DNA from: Zea mays
Lineage: Eukaryota; Streptophyta; Magnoliopsida; Poales; Poaceae
Direction: 5' to 3'
Assembly (NCBI RefSeq): GCF_902167145.1
Contig: NC_050097.1
Location: 146,903,982-146,967,981, forward strand
Length of the DNA: 64,000 nucleotides
Below are positions 31,867 to 44,124 of the stretch, in pieces. Numbering within the stretch: position 1 is the first letter of the stretch; every line of letters begins with the position of its first letter. The notes below the pieces were generated by a model that was not told where the DNA came from, did not search any database, and saw only the letters and a list, made by a program, of their open reading frames with translations. A program made the position numbers and the translations under genes.

Positions 31867-32937
31867 TTAAGAAGATCTAGGGAAAAGGTGGGGAAAATCT
31901 ATGCGAATCTCTTCTTCTCTTTCCCAAGTTGCTTCATCTTTGCCATGGTGACTCCATTGAACTTTGCACATCTTTATAACCTTATTCCTCGTAACTCGAG
32001 TCAATGTATCCAAAATCCTGATGGGGTACTCAACATAAGTCAAATCTTCTTGAACACTAAGGTCTTCCATTGGTAATTGCTCCTCAGGTACCCTGAGGCA
32101 TTTCTTCAGCTGAGACACATGAAAGACATCATGAACATCCGCAAGATGATCTGGTAACTCCAATTGGTATGCAACCTCTCCCACTCGCTTTAAGATTAAG
32201 AAGGGTCCAATAAAGCGAGGGGACAACTTTCCTTTGACTTTGAATCTTCTCATACCCCGGAGTGGTGACACCTTCAAATAGACATAATCTCCCTCTTTAA
32301 ACTCAAGCAGTCTTCTCCGGGTGTCAGCATAGCTTTTCTGTCTGGACTGTGCAGTTCTCAAATTCTCCCTTATTTGCTGGACTTGTTCCTCTGCTTCTTG
32401 GATAATTTCAGGTCCAAACAACTGCCTTTCACCAGTTTGATTCCAATACAAGGGAGTCCTGCACTTTCTGCCATACAAAGCCTCAAACGGTGACATCTTC
32501 AAACTGGCCTGATAGCTATTATTATATGAGAACTCAGCATATGGTAGACTCTTATCCCAACTACCACCATGCTTAAGGGCACAAGCTCTTAACATATCTT
32601 CCAGCACTTGGTTAGTCCTCTCAGTCTGCCCATCAGTCTGTGGGTGGTAAGCCGAACTAAAATTTAATCTTGTATCCAATGACTCGTGCAACTTCTTCCA
32701 ATATCGAGAGGTAAACTGTGATCCTCGATCAGACACGATCTTCTTTGGCACACCATGTAGGCAGACAATCCGTGCCATGTACAACTCTGCTAACTTGGCT
32801 CCAGAATATGTGGTCTTCACTGGAATAAAGTGGGCTACTTTAGTTAGCCTGTCCACAATCACCCATATAGAATCATAACCAGCAGACGTGCGGGGTAATC
32901 CAACAATGAAGTCCATGCCAATCTCTTCCCATTTTCA
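31867..32937 (-). pseudogene. Integrase of E with chromodomain-like C-terminus
   Basis: The frame opens at 32916 (MDFIVGLPRTSAGYDSIWV) and stops at 31867, 349 codons. Catalytic-core blocks are VIVDRLTKVAHFIP, SDRGSQFTSRYWKKL and HPQTDGQTERTNQ, so the D, D and E residues are visible. After the GPF-like block (FIGPFLILKRVGEVAYQL) comes a chromodomain-like tail (KVQWSHHGKDEATWEREEE), which defines chromoviruses and is thought to guide integration to chromatin. A TGA at 32937-32935 separates it from the zinc-finger part of the frame upstream, with no shift. Confidence 0.92.
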
Positions 32938-34209
32938 CTCAGGTATCTTCAGTGGATGCAATAGTCCGGCTGGCCTCTGGTGTTCAGCTTTAACTCTTTG
33001 GCATACATCGCACATAGCCACATGTGCAGCCACATCTCTCTTTAGTCCATACCACCAATACTTTTGCTTCAAATCCTGATACATCTTAGTACTTCCAGGA
33101 TGGATAGAATAAATTGTGTCATGTGCTTCCTTCAATATGGTTTCCCGAAGATTATCAATATCGGGCACACAGATCCGACTCTTGAACCATATCGTGCCTT
33201 GTTCATCCTCCGTGAACTCCGGGCCTCTACCCTCTGTTATCAGATCCTTGATCTCCTGGATTTTAGCATCACCAACCTGGCCTTTACGAATTTCTTGCTC
33301 CAAGGTAGGTTCCAATTCAATAGTAATTCCTTCTGTATGTGTAACAATCCCCAGGTTGAGTCTCTCAAAATCTTTTGCTAATTCATCAGGTAGCTGGACA
33401 ACGAAAGCGGAGTGAACATGTTCCTTCCGACTCAAGGCATCTGCAACCAAATTTGCCTTGCCTGGGTGATAGTGAATCTCCAAATCATAATCCTTAATGA
33501 GCTCCAACCAACGGCGTTGCCTAAGATTGAGATCCTTCTGAGTGAATATGTACTTCAAACTCTTATGATCCGTGTATACTTGGCACTTAGTTCCCATAAT
33601 GTAGTGTCTCCAAATCTTAAGTGCATGCACAACCGCTGCCAATTCCAAGTCATGAGTGGGGTAGTTCAATTCATGCTTCCGCAACTGACGAGATGCATAG
33701 GCAATCACATGACCTTCTTGCATAAGCACACATCCAAGTCCTTGGCCACATGCATCACAGTAAATATCAAATCCCTTCTGCAGATCTGGCATAATCAATA
33801 CTGGTGGAGACATCAATCTTTCCTTCAATTGATCAAAGCTCTCTTGGCATTTCTCATCCCACTTGAATTCTTTCCCTTTCTCCAAAAGCGATGTCATGGG
33901 CTTAGCAATCTTAGAAAATCCTTCAATAAATCTCCGATAATATCCTGCGAGTCCCAAGAAACTCCGAATCTCCATAACTGTAGTGGGCACTCTCCACTCC
34001 ATTATCTCCTTCACTTTAGCAGGATCCACTGCTATTCCTCCATTAGAAATAATATGACCAAGGAATGGCACCTTGTCAATCCAAAACTCGCATTTGCTAT
34101 ACTTGGCGTAGAGTTGATTATCTCTTAGCTTCTGTAGCACCAATCTTAGGTGTTCCTCATGATCACTTTCACTCTTAGAATAGATAAGAATATCGTCGAT
34201 GAAAACCAC
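32938..34209 (-). pseudogene. C-terminal RT, RNase H and integrase zinc finger of E
   Basis: 424 codons on the minus strand. It begins at the RT catalytic block [12 protein letters not shown] (34205-), followed by the RT thumb ([26 protein letters not shown]), RNase H ([50 protein letters not shown]) and the zinc finger [14 protein letters not shown]...[11 protein letters not shown]. There is one RNase H only, unlike the Tat elements in this window. The missing N-terminal RT is in the next entry, in another frame. Confidence 0.92.
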
Positions 34210-34960
34210 AATGAATCTGTCCAGATCATGAACTCCTTATTCTTCAGATCATAAAATAGGCTGGTGCATTAGTTAGTCCAAATGACATAACGATGAACTC
34301 ATATAAACCATATCGGGTCGAAAAATCCGTCTTGGGAATATCCGATGGCCTAATCTTCATTTGGTGATAACCCGATCGGAGATCAACCTTCGAGAATACC
34401 CTTGCACCTCTCATCTGATTAAATAAATCTTCAATGTGGGGTAAGGGATACTTGTTCTTCACAGTAACATCATTAAGGGATCTACAATCCACGCACATCT
34501 CTTGCGATCCATCTTTCTTCTGTATGAATTGAACTGGCGCTCCACAAGGTGAAGAATCCGAACGAATTTATCCAGCCTCTTGTAATTCCATTAATTGCTT
34601 CTTAAGTTCCTTTAGTTCTTCTATGGACATTCTGTATAGCCGTTTAGAAATAGGAGCAGTCTCAGGTAAGAGATCAATGACCAACTCAACTTCCCCATCT
34701 GGTGGCATCCTTGACAACTCCTCCGAAAAGACATCCGGAAAATTTCTAACTGCACGGATGTTGCCACCCACAAACTTCTCATCTTCTAAGAATGTCGCTA
34801 GTCTGATGGTGGTAGTTACTGCAACTTCAACTTCAAATCTTTGTCCTTTGGAATTGGTGAGTTCTATGGTTCCTTTAGCACAGTGTATAAACTGCCTTTG
34901 CCTCTCTTAACCATGACATACCAAGGATCACGTCTATAGTGCTCTCTTCTAACACTATAG
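34210..34960 (-). pseudogene. Protease remnant and N-terminal RT of E
   Basis: A protease C-terminal trace (TIDVILGMSWL near 34940-34905) is followed by a frame break. Then come FPDVFSEELSRMPPDGEVELVIDLLPETAPISKR (34740-), a TAA at 34570-34568, then [13 protein letters not shown] and [26 protein letters not shown] (34498-) to LTNAPAYF (about 34250), where a small deletion shifts the frame. The protease active site and all of gag are missing. Confidence 0.85.
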
Positions 34961-35458
34961 GGGTAGCTCATCTGGGTTAGAAACACAGGGTAAGAAAGGA
35001 AGAATTGTAGACAAGGCGAGTAATTACGAGGAATATTACTGCGGGGGATTTATTAGCTAAGTAGATTAGTGTGTTAACCACTAAAGCTAACTCATAACCT
35101 TATGGTGGTACATGCTAAGATGCCCGTCTATACTATTTCAATCAATCAAAGAAGCAAATCAGACATTGATCATCAGAACAATCAACCAACATTTTTAATA
35201 GAGAAAATAGTTTTAATTTTGTCTTAGGCTTCCTATCTCTTAAAAATGTCATAGGGGTAGGGATTCCAAGGTGTGAAATCCATCTTGACTAAGAGTAGAA
35301 AAGGTAAGAATGATCAGAGTAGAACAGTAGAAGATGAGACTGGATCAAGATAAGTATAGAAAGAATCAGAGTGAGGTAAGTGTAGAATGAATCAGAATAA
35401 GATAAGTAGGTAAGGGTTTGACCATTTCTATCTAGGTTTCATCCTACAGTCAACATTT
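34961..35458 (-). other. Leader of element E, no gene
   Basis: About 500 bp between the primer binding site and the protease remnant, where a gag of more than 1 kb would be expected. It is AT-rich untranslated leader with no long frame. The deletion joint is near 34960. Confidence 0.6.
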
Positions 35459-35474
35459 CCTCTGATACCACTTC
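35459..35474 (-). promoter_or_regulatory. Primer binding site of element E (initiator tRNA-Met type)
   Basis: On the minus strand GAAGTGGTATCAGAGG follows the LTR end. TGGTATCAGAG is the well-known sequence complementary to the 3' end of initiator tRNA-Met. Confidence 0.85.
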
Positions 35475-38400
35475 TGTAACACCCGGTTTTAAAGGACAAA
35501 GCCGGGTGCATCTCATACATGCGCCAAGAAGACAACATATATAATAACAGAGTGTATAGAGATAAATGTCATAAATCATCAGAGTATTTATTACATAGCG
35601 GAAGACTTATTACAAAATAAAAGTGTAACATAAAACGAACTAAGGATCGTCGGCGCCAATGTCAACTGAGAAACGCCACCTAGATCAGATCGAATGCCTC
35701 AGTGTTAGGCGGCTCCTCTTCGACCACCTGCTCTTCTCCTGTGGGGGGGGGGGGGGTGTGAGACAGCAAGAGTGAGCTCACATACGTTCATAGCTCAACA
35801 AGTCGTGGGGAATAATGTGGCATGAACTCGCCAAAGGTGGGAGTTCATGTAGTGTAAGGCTAATCAATGAAGTGAAGGCTGAGGCTGAGCATTGCTTTTA
35901 TAAGTTGGTCAAAATTTTATTAGCAATTACTAAGTGTAAGTAAATACCAAACCTTAATAATAATAAAGAACAATAATAGTAAAATAATCCCAAATGCGAT
36001 GCAAATGTCAAATTGAATTTAAGTTCCATATTTAATCATGTGAGGGTCCGAGCCGCTCTTGACCGTGAGCACGACTAGTATACTAGTTTTACACTCTGCA
36101 GAGGTTGCACATCTTTACCCACAAGCCGTGTTACCCATCTGCCAAGGGGTCATGAATTCCATACACCTCTACCAAGGAAGCGAGGCAGGGTAACACTACG
36201 AGGCCTTTACAAAGTTCCACTAGCTTCAGACTACCCGCTACAGTTTATAGGAAGTTCCAATGCAGGGTTCCTGGCTGACCGCCATCGCAGCAAAATCAAC
36301 CAGGGACCTCCCTACACTGACCACTCCCCTACTGCCCTTGCCCCTTTCGGGTAAGGCAGCCCTCCACTAGCTTTCCTAGTTAATCAGCCAAGGGCGTCCC
36401 ATTAAACCCTTGTGGTAGCACTGTTTTCCCGGGTGGTCGCTCCATGTTCCCATTAATTTAATGATCTTAACATGAACAGTAATAATAACAAGATAATAAC
36501 AGAATAATCATGAATAGTGTATCTCCATACCCAATCCACATAAAGCAATAGCAAGTACTACCCAAAAATATTTCAGGGGTGAACAAGGTATAGAGGTATT
36601 CAAAACTGGGGTAACATAAAGGCTCCGATCAAAATTAACCTATGCAGATCATTAAAATTAATAAGAACATGGCTGGGAAAAGTAAGTGATCAAGGGCACA
36701 ACTTGCCTTCAATGAGCTCCTGCTCAGCTACTTCTACTTGTTGAACCTCAGTTTCCACAGTGGCTTGCTCGTCTACTCGCATCAACACAATACATACATA
36801 GTATAGCACAAATTAACATCACATCAAACATGAGAATAAAATATACAGTAAAAATCTACACATTAAAATAAGATCACAGGAATTGGAATCATTAAATTTG
36901 GAGGTATAGATTTTAAGTTATGGATTTTCTAAGGTTTAATGTGATTAAAATAGGATTAAATGATAAATAATTTTCCTTACTGTTTTCATGTCAAAACAGA
37001 GACACTAAATGATAGATAATAATATTACAAAATTTTAGGAACTGGAATGGAACAATTTGGAGTTCATATGAATTTTCTACAATTTAAACAATTTCTAGCA
37101 ATTGTTTTTGTAGTAAAAATGGATTTCCATTTCATTTTCCCTGGATTTTCTATCACCTAGACTGGGCGCATAATAACAAAGGAACGCAGGGTCTATTTCA
37201 TAAACAATCCTAAGACTCAGAACGACTGGCGCCAGGACTGCGGGTTGATTCCAGTGTTTGTCAAGGTCTCTTTAGCAAATAAGCCAACGAAGGGGTATCT
37301 ATGGATCCAGACCGTCCGATCACGTTCCTATGGACCAGATCAACCATATGAAGAGTTATCCCTATTCTAATCTGAACCGCACGCTCACGGATCAACGTCC
37401 CACGATCTTTCTTCCCAACCGAAGCGCCCAGGTAGCGTTTCTCCCTTCGGCGAGCTCGCCGGTGCAGTTACAACCAACGCCGACGCCCCAGAATCCCCAC
37501 CGTCGAGTCAACCTAATACCCCCGGAGTCGGGAAAACAAACAACGCGGAAGAGAGCGATCTAGTGGATCACGACAGGGAAAAGAAAAATACCGGCAACGA
37601 CGTAATATAATCCTGCGGTGGCGCTCTGCCGAAGGGCCACGATGGTTTGTTCTGGCGGCGGTGCTGCCCCCCAAGTGTTCGAATTCAACTGATAATCCCC
37701 GAAATTAACATGGAGGCTACTACGGACTCGAGAAGGGACAAAGCGTCTTTAACCACCCCGGCTAATGCAATTTCACCCCCTGCAGCGGCAACCATGCCAC
37801 ACCAACACCGGTGAGAGGTGTCCCAACGCCCGATTGCATTTTTCCCAGACGAGAGCCAAAGCGTAGGGAATACGTCGTAGTCATGCACAGGGTTCTTTTT
37901 CTGACCTTGACGAACTCGGCGAGGAGGGAGGGTCACCGACGCACACCGATGAAGCGAGGTTTCCGCCGGTGCGTTGCTGCAGGACGGCACGCAGGTGACA
38001 CGCAAACTCTACTTTGCAGTTTTCTGGAACCCTACGAACTGCGGCGAGACTATCCTATGCTACGACGACCGTGTTATAGAAGTTTGCACTCCGAAGGGTT
38101 CGGCGGTGGTTGAGGTTGTTATCAGGTCGTGCGGAGCGCTAATCTCGCGCAGCTCGCGGAGGATCCACGGGCGTCCAGACTTGGAAGAGCTACAGGGTCC
38201 GCTCCTGACGTGTGATTGAGAAGCGGGCCCGGTCTGCCAGATACACAGTGCGCAGGGAATAAAATAGGCTGCCAGCGGAGCAGAGGTATGATGGGCCGCG
38301 CGCGCATCTGAGGAAAAGGAAGAGTGGGCCGAAATGAAGTTAGGGCCCAGGTAAGGCCACCCTTCCTTTTTCTTTTATGTTATATTTTCTGCTTTTCTTT

Positions 38401-38809
38401 TTCTTTGAGTTTAAAATTCAAAGTTCAAAATTCAATTTTGCTCTGTGGTAAATCCTCCTCAATTTAAGAGAATCATATTGCACATAATTTTCTTACCTTT
38501 ATTTATAATTTTGTATACACCTTTTCTTTTCTTTTTCCACTTCTAGATTATAAAATTTTCTTTTATATTTTATATTCCCCTTTGTGACCTTAATATATTT
38601 ATTTTCTCATTATTATTTTTATATGGTCACAATATGCACACAAAATAAAATCCAGCATGATGCATAATTTTAGTGGCATATAGTTTGTTTTTATTTGTTT
38701 TCATGTGATGTTCTCATGAAACGATAAACATGGACAACAAACATATATACAAAGGAATGTCATTTCTTCTTTTAGGATATCCTCCACAAATTACAAGTTG
38801 GGTATTACA
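35475..38809 (-). repeat. 5' LTR of element E (right copy)
   Basis: Matches 28506-31828 with about six substitutions seen by eye (for example near 35786, 36073, 36599, 36627, 36668 and 37945), a G run of 14 against 8, and six extra bases near 37999. Confidence 0.95.
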
Positions 38810-38814
38810 ACGTG

Positions 38815-39715
38815 TTATGATATCATATGCACATGCTGTGATAAAAATTTTAGAATGTTTGGAGAAAGTTGTGAGACACAATGTGTAGAAACCTAAGAGA
38901 ACTACACATGAAATCATAGAGTTTCAATGTGGATCTTTTAGGTTTGTACACATAGCGCGTCATAGTTTTCTCGAAAATTTTTCAATTTTTTATCACAGCA
39001 TTAACATACGATATCATGACACGTAGACAAGTTTCATGATTTTCTGACTTTGTTTGTGTTTTATACAATTTTTAAACATGTGGATGCCAAGTTCACGACC
39101 ATGTTTAGTGAGCATGTTGGTCGAAGTTTCCGGTACGCTCCTGGAATCGGTCGTAACTTATGGTAAGTAACATGAATATCATTTTTGCATGCACGGTTTT
39201 CCAAGTTTTGAGTGACCTGCAGTTCAAATCTGAATTTTCCGAAGAAATTCAAATAAACGAACTAAATCTACTAACGATTGAAAACTCTGTTATAATTGTC
39301 CACAAATGATAAATATAGGTCTACATAGTGTAGGAACATACCACAAAAAGTTTGGGAGACAAAATCAAAAAATAAAAATATACTTTGCCGAGTGTCTAGA
39401 GAAGGCACTCGGCAAAGCGTCCTTTGCCGAGTGCCCAATATGTGGCACTCGGCAAAGACTGACGGCCGTCAGCTGTAGACGGCCGCTAACGGCCCTTTGC
39501 CGAGAGCCCTCTTTGCCGAGTGTTTGACTCTCGGCAAAGCAGTCTTTGCCGAGTGCTGGGCTGTGCCGAGTGTCCCGCACTCGGTAAATAAGATCTTTAC
39601 CAAGCGTAGGACTTTGCCGAGTGCGGCGCTCGGCAAAGTCGGCTTTGCCGAGTGCCCGATAAAAAGCACTCGGCAAAGCCGCCGGCACTCGGCAAAGAGC
39701 CGAATTCCGGTAGTG
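38815..39715. repeat. Centre and right arm of the CACTA element
   Basis: 38815-38950 is the short centre. 38990-39340 is the inverted copy of 28146-28505. 39380-39715 is the subterminal arm with CTTTGCCGAGTG repeats ending in CCGGTAGTG. Minus- and plus-strand ORFs here (for example 39365-39769) read through repeats and are not genes. Confidence 0.88.
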
Positions 39716-39718
39716 ACA

Positions 39719-40434
39719 GCTGCAAAAAAATAAAGTCATAATGTTTTCAAATGAATCGGATACAGGCAAACTTTAAAAATGTTATAGAGCTCAACAACAT
39801 TTAAAACTTTATTGTTGATAATTTTTATTTTGATATTGTTTAAGGGCCCAACTATAAATTTTTATGTTTTCCACATTTAGAGATTCAAATTTTGGATTTT
39901 TTTTTTCAAAAAAAACTTTCGATGGAGACACGCGCTACACAAGTTATATATAGTAGTGCTCTTTGAGACCTAAAACTTTATACTTGAGATTAAATTTATT
40001 TGAGATAAATTTGAAGCCATATTATTTAATACAAGACTCATAAATGTCAATATTTAAATAACAACATAATGTATATGGTTACAAGGCACAAGTGAATGTG
40101 TCGTGGTAGGAGGGGTGCGCATGCATGAGGCAAAAGATCGTATGAAAACATTCCTACTTTTTTTTATAATTTTTAAACTATCTAAAAATATTTTTCATGA
40201 CCAATCAGAAAACCATCCTTGAAATTGCTTGGTTTCAATAATCAATGTGGAGTACTAGTGGTTTCAAAAAATCACCATATGAATCGATTTTGATTCAATA
40301 AAACTGTCTATGTGGTAATGCTGATTTTCTTATACAAAAGCTAGCGTCGTCACCTATTAAAGTGATGATGGTTCTCGGACACCAGACATGCAAACAAAAG
40401 TAGTTTAGAGATATGCTTGATTCAATTCAACATG
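39719..40434. other. Intergenic DNA, no gene seen
   Basis: AT-rich flank of the CACTA insertion with poly-T and poly-A runs. It has no coding frame of note. Confidence 0.5.
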
Positions 40435-40634
40435 CACTACACAAAAAACGGCCCGCTTCTAACGGTCTACTTAATTTGTGTTGGTTTCTAGGTAGCCATC
40501 GAAAATTAGTTAATTTTCGACGGTCCACGTTATTAGTCGAAAACTAAGTCAATTTCTAATAATATTAGAATGAGCCACGGAAACTGACTAACTTCCAATA
40601 TCTAAGCGTGCTACAATCAAAAGTTAGCCGTCCC
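40435..40634. mobile_element. Possible terminal fragment of a second CACTA-like element
   Basis: CACTACACAAAAAACGG resembles a CACTA terminus, and TCGAAAATTA-GT-TAATTTTCGA (about 40498-40519) is a perfect 10-bp inverted repeat. The matching right end was not found, so the fragment is probably cut by the hAT-like element that follows. Confidence 0.35.
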
Positions 40635-41303
40635 TAGAGATGGCAATAGTTGAAGATCTGTCAGGTTTTACTATACCAGACCCGATCCCGCTAAATTTAA
40701 AACTCCCCGCTTCACTACCTGCACCCTACGCGGGTACAATTTCACACCCATACCTGAACCCGACGAATACCATTACCCATCTAGATAGAGTGATGGAGTT
40801 ATGTGTGTCTTCCCAACTTAGTTTATGGCGAATGGTAAGCGTCGAGCGGCAATGTCCGACCTTCCATCTTTCATCTTCCATGTACAGGCATGTCGCGTGC
40901 CTGCGTGCGGCTTGCTCACTTGGATTGTGCATTAACAAAAAGTCGTATTGCAAAAGCTTGGAGCCTTGGGCATGCTTTACTGTTTTGGCAGGTTGTCTAT
41001 CTACTGCTGCGATGTGTTCAAAGGCCTATGTAGCGTATAGTTATACTCAGGAGCCTAGTGCCTAAGACAAATTATTAAGCTAGGATAAAATTTTAGAGAA
41101 TTGTTGACCATATTTCGGATATTTTATATCCATGGCTACACGGGTATGGGTTTAATGAGTATATACTCGTACTCGTTCTACCCATTGGGTACTCTTTTTC
41201 TCTCATTAACAGACCCGTGGGTATAAAATTGTGACCAAACCCGTCCCCTAATGGAGTAGTTACCCATCGGGTAACGGGTAACGGGTCCCTATTGCCATTT
41301 TTA
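40635..41303. mobile_element. Small non-autonomous hAT-like element
   Basis: The left end TAGAGATGGCAATAG and the right end CTATTGCCATTTTTA are imperfect inverted repeats. Inner DNA next to both ends is rich in CCCG/GGGTA words (TACCCATCGGGTAACGGG near 41261), typical of a grass hAT MITE family. An 8-bp target duplication could not be fixed. The 141-codon frame at 40640-41065 has no family sequence and is probably chance. Confidence 0.55.
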
Positions 41304-42585
41304 TCCATTAGCCACTCACGTGGTCATGCCCATTCTCCACACCCACACCCACACTTCACACTCTAAGGCTACATCCAGCAGTGTTATCTAAATTTCATCA
41401 CCTAAAAAAATATTCTTCATCATTTACAACACACTCTAAAAATTCAATCATCTATATTTTCACCATCTCCACCAACGATCTCTAAATTTCATCCCATATG
41501 CCTCATATTTTATAGTTTCTCAACCATATTAACAGAAATTTTCGAAACCATATTTTTTTCAACAAAATAATATCTCGTTTACATATAGCATATCAGTTTT
41601 AAACGCGCATTAATAAATATTTTTTTAAACTACAAATACCAAACAAATTCACATGGACTCTCTTCAAGTCTTCATCTCCACAAAAAATCTCATTCTCTTT
41701 TCTTCCTTTGCTTTCTTTTTTTTACTGGTCGTCGGTGTCGGTGTTGTGCGCTGAAATATCCCCTTCTCTTTCCTTTGTCCGTGTCCTGCTCGCTTTCTTG
41801 TAGCCGGCGTCGTACCTTCCTGGTGCCCGCCCTTGGTGCTGGCGGGCCGTGCTGTGCAGCAACACGGTGGTGGAAGCAATCTGAGACCGAGGCTGTCATC
41901 GCTCCCGGAGTTCCTGCGGTGCGGCCGTGTGCGGGTGGTCGTGCCGGCTCGCCGGCGTGGGCCACGGAAGCTCCAGGTACGGTGAAGGGACCTCGGCAGC
42001 AGCTCCAGTCACGCCGCCACGGGAAGGTATGGTTGGTCGTTGGAGGTGGTGTAGACCCGCGCCGCCGCACTTTGCCGCTCGTGGTGGTTTATGCTTTCGG
42101 AAAAGAAGAAATTTCGGCCCTAGCCGAAAAAACAGAAAGTTTCGGAAATTCTAGATCAAAATCAAAAAGATTTAATATTTTTTTAAAATGAAAATGATAT
42201 AATTTATATTAAAAAGTATTAATTTTGGAAATATATATTTTTCGGACACCAGTGAAATCAATGAAATTTTGGAAATTTCTAAAATTTCTGAAATTTCCGG
42301 CCGAAATTGTAAACCCTAGTTGCTCCACCGCTAGACCCGTCTAATTCCAGGACTCTCGAAGACGCTATCCTCCTCGCCGGCAGCGGCAGCCGCTCGGTGT
42401 CTTGAAAAGGCAATCTGGCGCGCGCGGCTTCTCCTCGGCATTTGGCTGTGACGGATGATGCACAGAAATCCGCTAAATGTAGTGGCCGGAGGACACATTC
42501 TATTTTTTTAGCGGAGAAGCTAGCGGATGTTACTTATGAAACTCTAAATATAGCATACATGACGGTTTACGGTCTTTTATACTAG
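41304..42585. other. AT-rich repeat DNA around a GC-rich fragment
   Basis: 41365-41690 is AT-rich and starts GGCTACATCCAGCAGTG, an element-like end. 41750-42110 is GC-rich with long frames on both strands (41775-42191 plus, 41690-42070 minus) and no protein family I recognise. 42110-42310 holds repeated AATTTC/TTTCGG words (GAAATTTCCGGCCGAAATT). The GC-rich piece may be a captured gene fragment. Confidence 0.35.
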
Positions 42586-42990
42586 CTCCAACAAAGATCT
42601 TTAAAGTGTACTATACCCTAAATTTATAAGATGAGGTCCTTCTCTATTCGCTCAACAGCGTTTTCTAAATGGTCCTCTAAATTTAGATGACGTTGCTGAA
42701 TCCTCTATATATAGAGTTTTTCTAAACGATTCTCATTCCATTTGAATACTTTAAACAACTGGTTTAGCAAAACTAAAATATGCACAATACATTTGAGAGT
42801 ATGACAAATACACATGTACAAAAATTAAAAATTAAAAAATATCTCTAATATAAGTATTTATGTATAGAGGACGTGATTTAGATGATGTTGTTGCAGAGGA
42901 AGCAGGTAGAGTGGATGAAATCTTTTATAGAAAACTGTAAATGACGGATATAGAGGATGGATATAGAGGACGTTGCTGGAGACAATCTTA
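42586..42990. mobile_element. MITE-like element
   Basis: About 400 bp bounded by AGCTCCAACAAAGATC on the left and GTTGCTGGAGACAATCTT on the right, which are imperfect inverted repeats. It is AT-rich with no frame. Repeated words such as GAGGACG and CTCTATATATAGAG are present. Superfamily not assigned. Confidence 0.45.
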
Positions 42991-43163
42991 CTGGAGACGG
43001 TCTAGCTAAGCCACCACCATCATGTCCCTACACATGTCGTCCCAACTGCCACTGCCTGCACACGCCATAGTCAAGCCTCTACATGTGTCAGCGGCCAGCA
43101 CTACATGGGTGTGCCGCCACGACCTGCATGCACCACCGCTGTCGTCAACACGAGTGAGGGTGT
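42991..43163. other. Short unassigned spacer
   Basis: GC-balanced DNA with weak chance frames (43006-43200 minus). Nothing recognisable. Confidence 0.35.
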
Positions 43164-43443
43164 TTGTGACACCTAGTTTTAGGCGCAAAACCGAATACAT
43201 ATGTTTAAGGATCCATTTCTACACATATGTTGACCTCACAAGTGTAATATATCAAAATACAATGCATAAAAGCGTAAATAGAGAATATAAAACTTTATTG
43301 CAACTCAAATGGACATAATTGTTTTGAATAGTAGCTTAACAAAACACAACAGAATTATAGGTAATCTCCCATAGGAAGATGATCGGGGCATCGTTAGAAA
43401 TAGAAACCATCAATGTCCTTATCAAAGTTTTCATCTTCACATC
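43164..43443 (-). mobile_element. Diverged LTR fragment related to the LTR of element E
   Basis: TGTGACACCTAGTTTTAGGC and the following AT-rich text run parallel to the plus-strand start of the E LTR (TGTAACACCCGGTTTTAAAG), so it is in minus orientation. It is cut at 43443 by the insertion of element H. Confidence 0.5.
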
Positions 43444-44124
43444 TGTTGGGGGCCTCACTCTTTCGAAGGTCCTCAAAAACATGATTAACCATTTATTTCC
43501 AGCATGGTATAGGCTGTTGCAGGGAGCTTCGTCTTCAGAATGGAAGTTCTTCTCCTATATGAAGGCATACAGGATGAAGATGTGATCTGAAGATGATAAG
43601 AATGAACGCTGAAGCTATTGCCAAAGAGTAACAACTTCAGCTTATAATGGTGATGAAGACTGAAGATGATGCTGACCGAAAGGGAAAAAGACTGCTTAGT
43701 CCTTAATGATTCATGTTATGGTTATAAGTAAATATCAAGGACATAAATGTAATTTTACTCGGGCGGCGTTCCGTGCTTAGAAATAGATGAACATTAGCAC
43801 CGTACTATTCACGTTGAATTGTATTCGCCCTCACGTCAACCACTTCGAGCAAGCCGAAGGTATCAATGTAATACATATTCCGTTAATACTCATGCATGCT
43901 TTACAGAATGCAAACAAGAATGAATCGATGAGTTAAACTTGTCATTTCTATCACTTTGTATTCTGATTTACTTATAAGATGATGAAGGCATGTATTTCAT
44001 AACCTTTGTATGATAATCATTATGTCCATGGGGAGATAATGCTTCGGAAGGCGAAGGTCCTTAATACTTAACAGTTGTGTTTCCTTGTTCTTGACTTACA
44101 GCATTTGAGAACAAGTCCACAACA
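43444..44124 (+). repeat. 5' LTR of element H
   Basis: 681 bp, TGTTGGGGGCC...TCCACAACA. The opening and the CTTCGAAGG-rich text resemble the maize Grande family from memory. A decayed form of the inverted repeat seen in the LTR of B lies near 43788-43812 (GAACATTAGCACCGTACTATTC). The left flank is ACATC; the partner lies outside the window. Confidence 0.75.

Larger units (their letters stand above)
28506..38809 (-). mobile_element. Element E: Tekay/Del-like chromovirus, minus orientation, gag deleted
   Basis: The element is 10304 bp with LTRs of 3323 and 3335 bp, flanked by ACGTG at 28501-28505 and 38810-38814. The internal part is only 3646 bp: primer site, a remnant of protease, RT, RNase H, integrase with a chromodomain-like tail, purine tract. 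Gag is absent. The pol carries a TAA, a frameshift and a TGA. Even so, the LTRs differ by only about six substitutions, a 6-base difference in a G run and one 6-bp indel. It therefore probably moved recently as an already defective copy. Confidence 0.95.
27122..39715. mobile_element. CACTA transposon C, non-autonomous, split by element E
   Basis: Starts CACTACCGG and ends CCGGTAGTG, with a perfect 3-bp duplication ACA on both sides (27119-27121 and 39716-39718). Without E it is about 2285 bp. Both ends are filled with direct and inverted copies of TTTGCCGAGTG, the expected subterminal transposase-binding repeats of CACTA (En/Spm) elements. No transposase gene is present, so it would depend on a related autonomous element. 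The ORFs in the ends are by-products of the repeats. Confidence 0.93.

Noticed and set aside
40640..41065. 141-codon plus-strand ORF
   Set aside because: It begins inside the terminal repeat of a hAT-like element and has no recognisable protein sequence.
43006..43318. Small frames on both strands as a short gene
   Set aside because: Overlap with an LTR fragment, no family sequence and no supporting signals.
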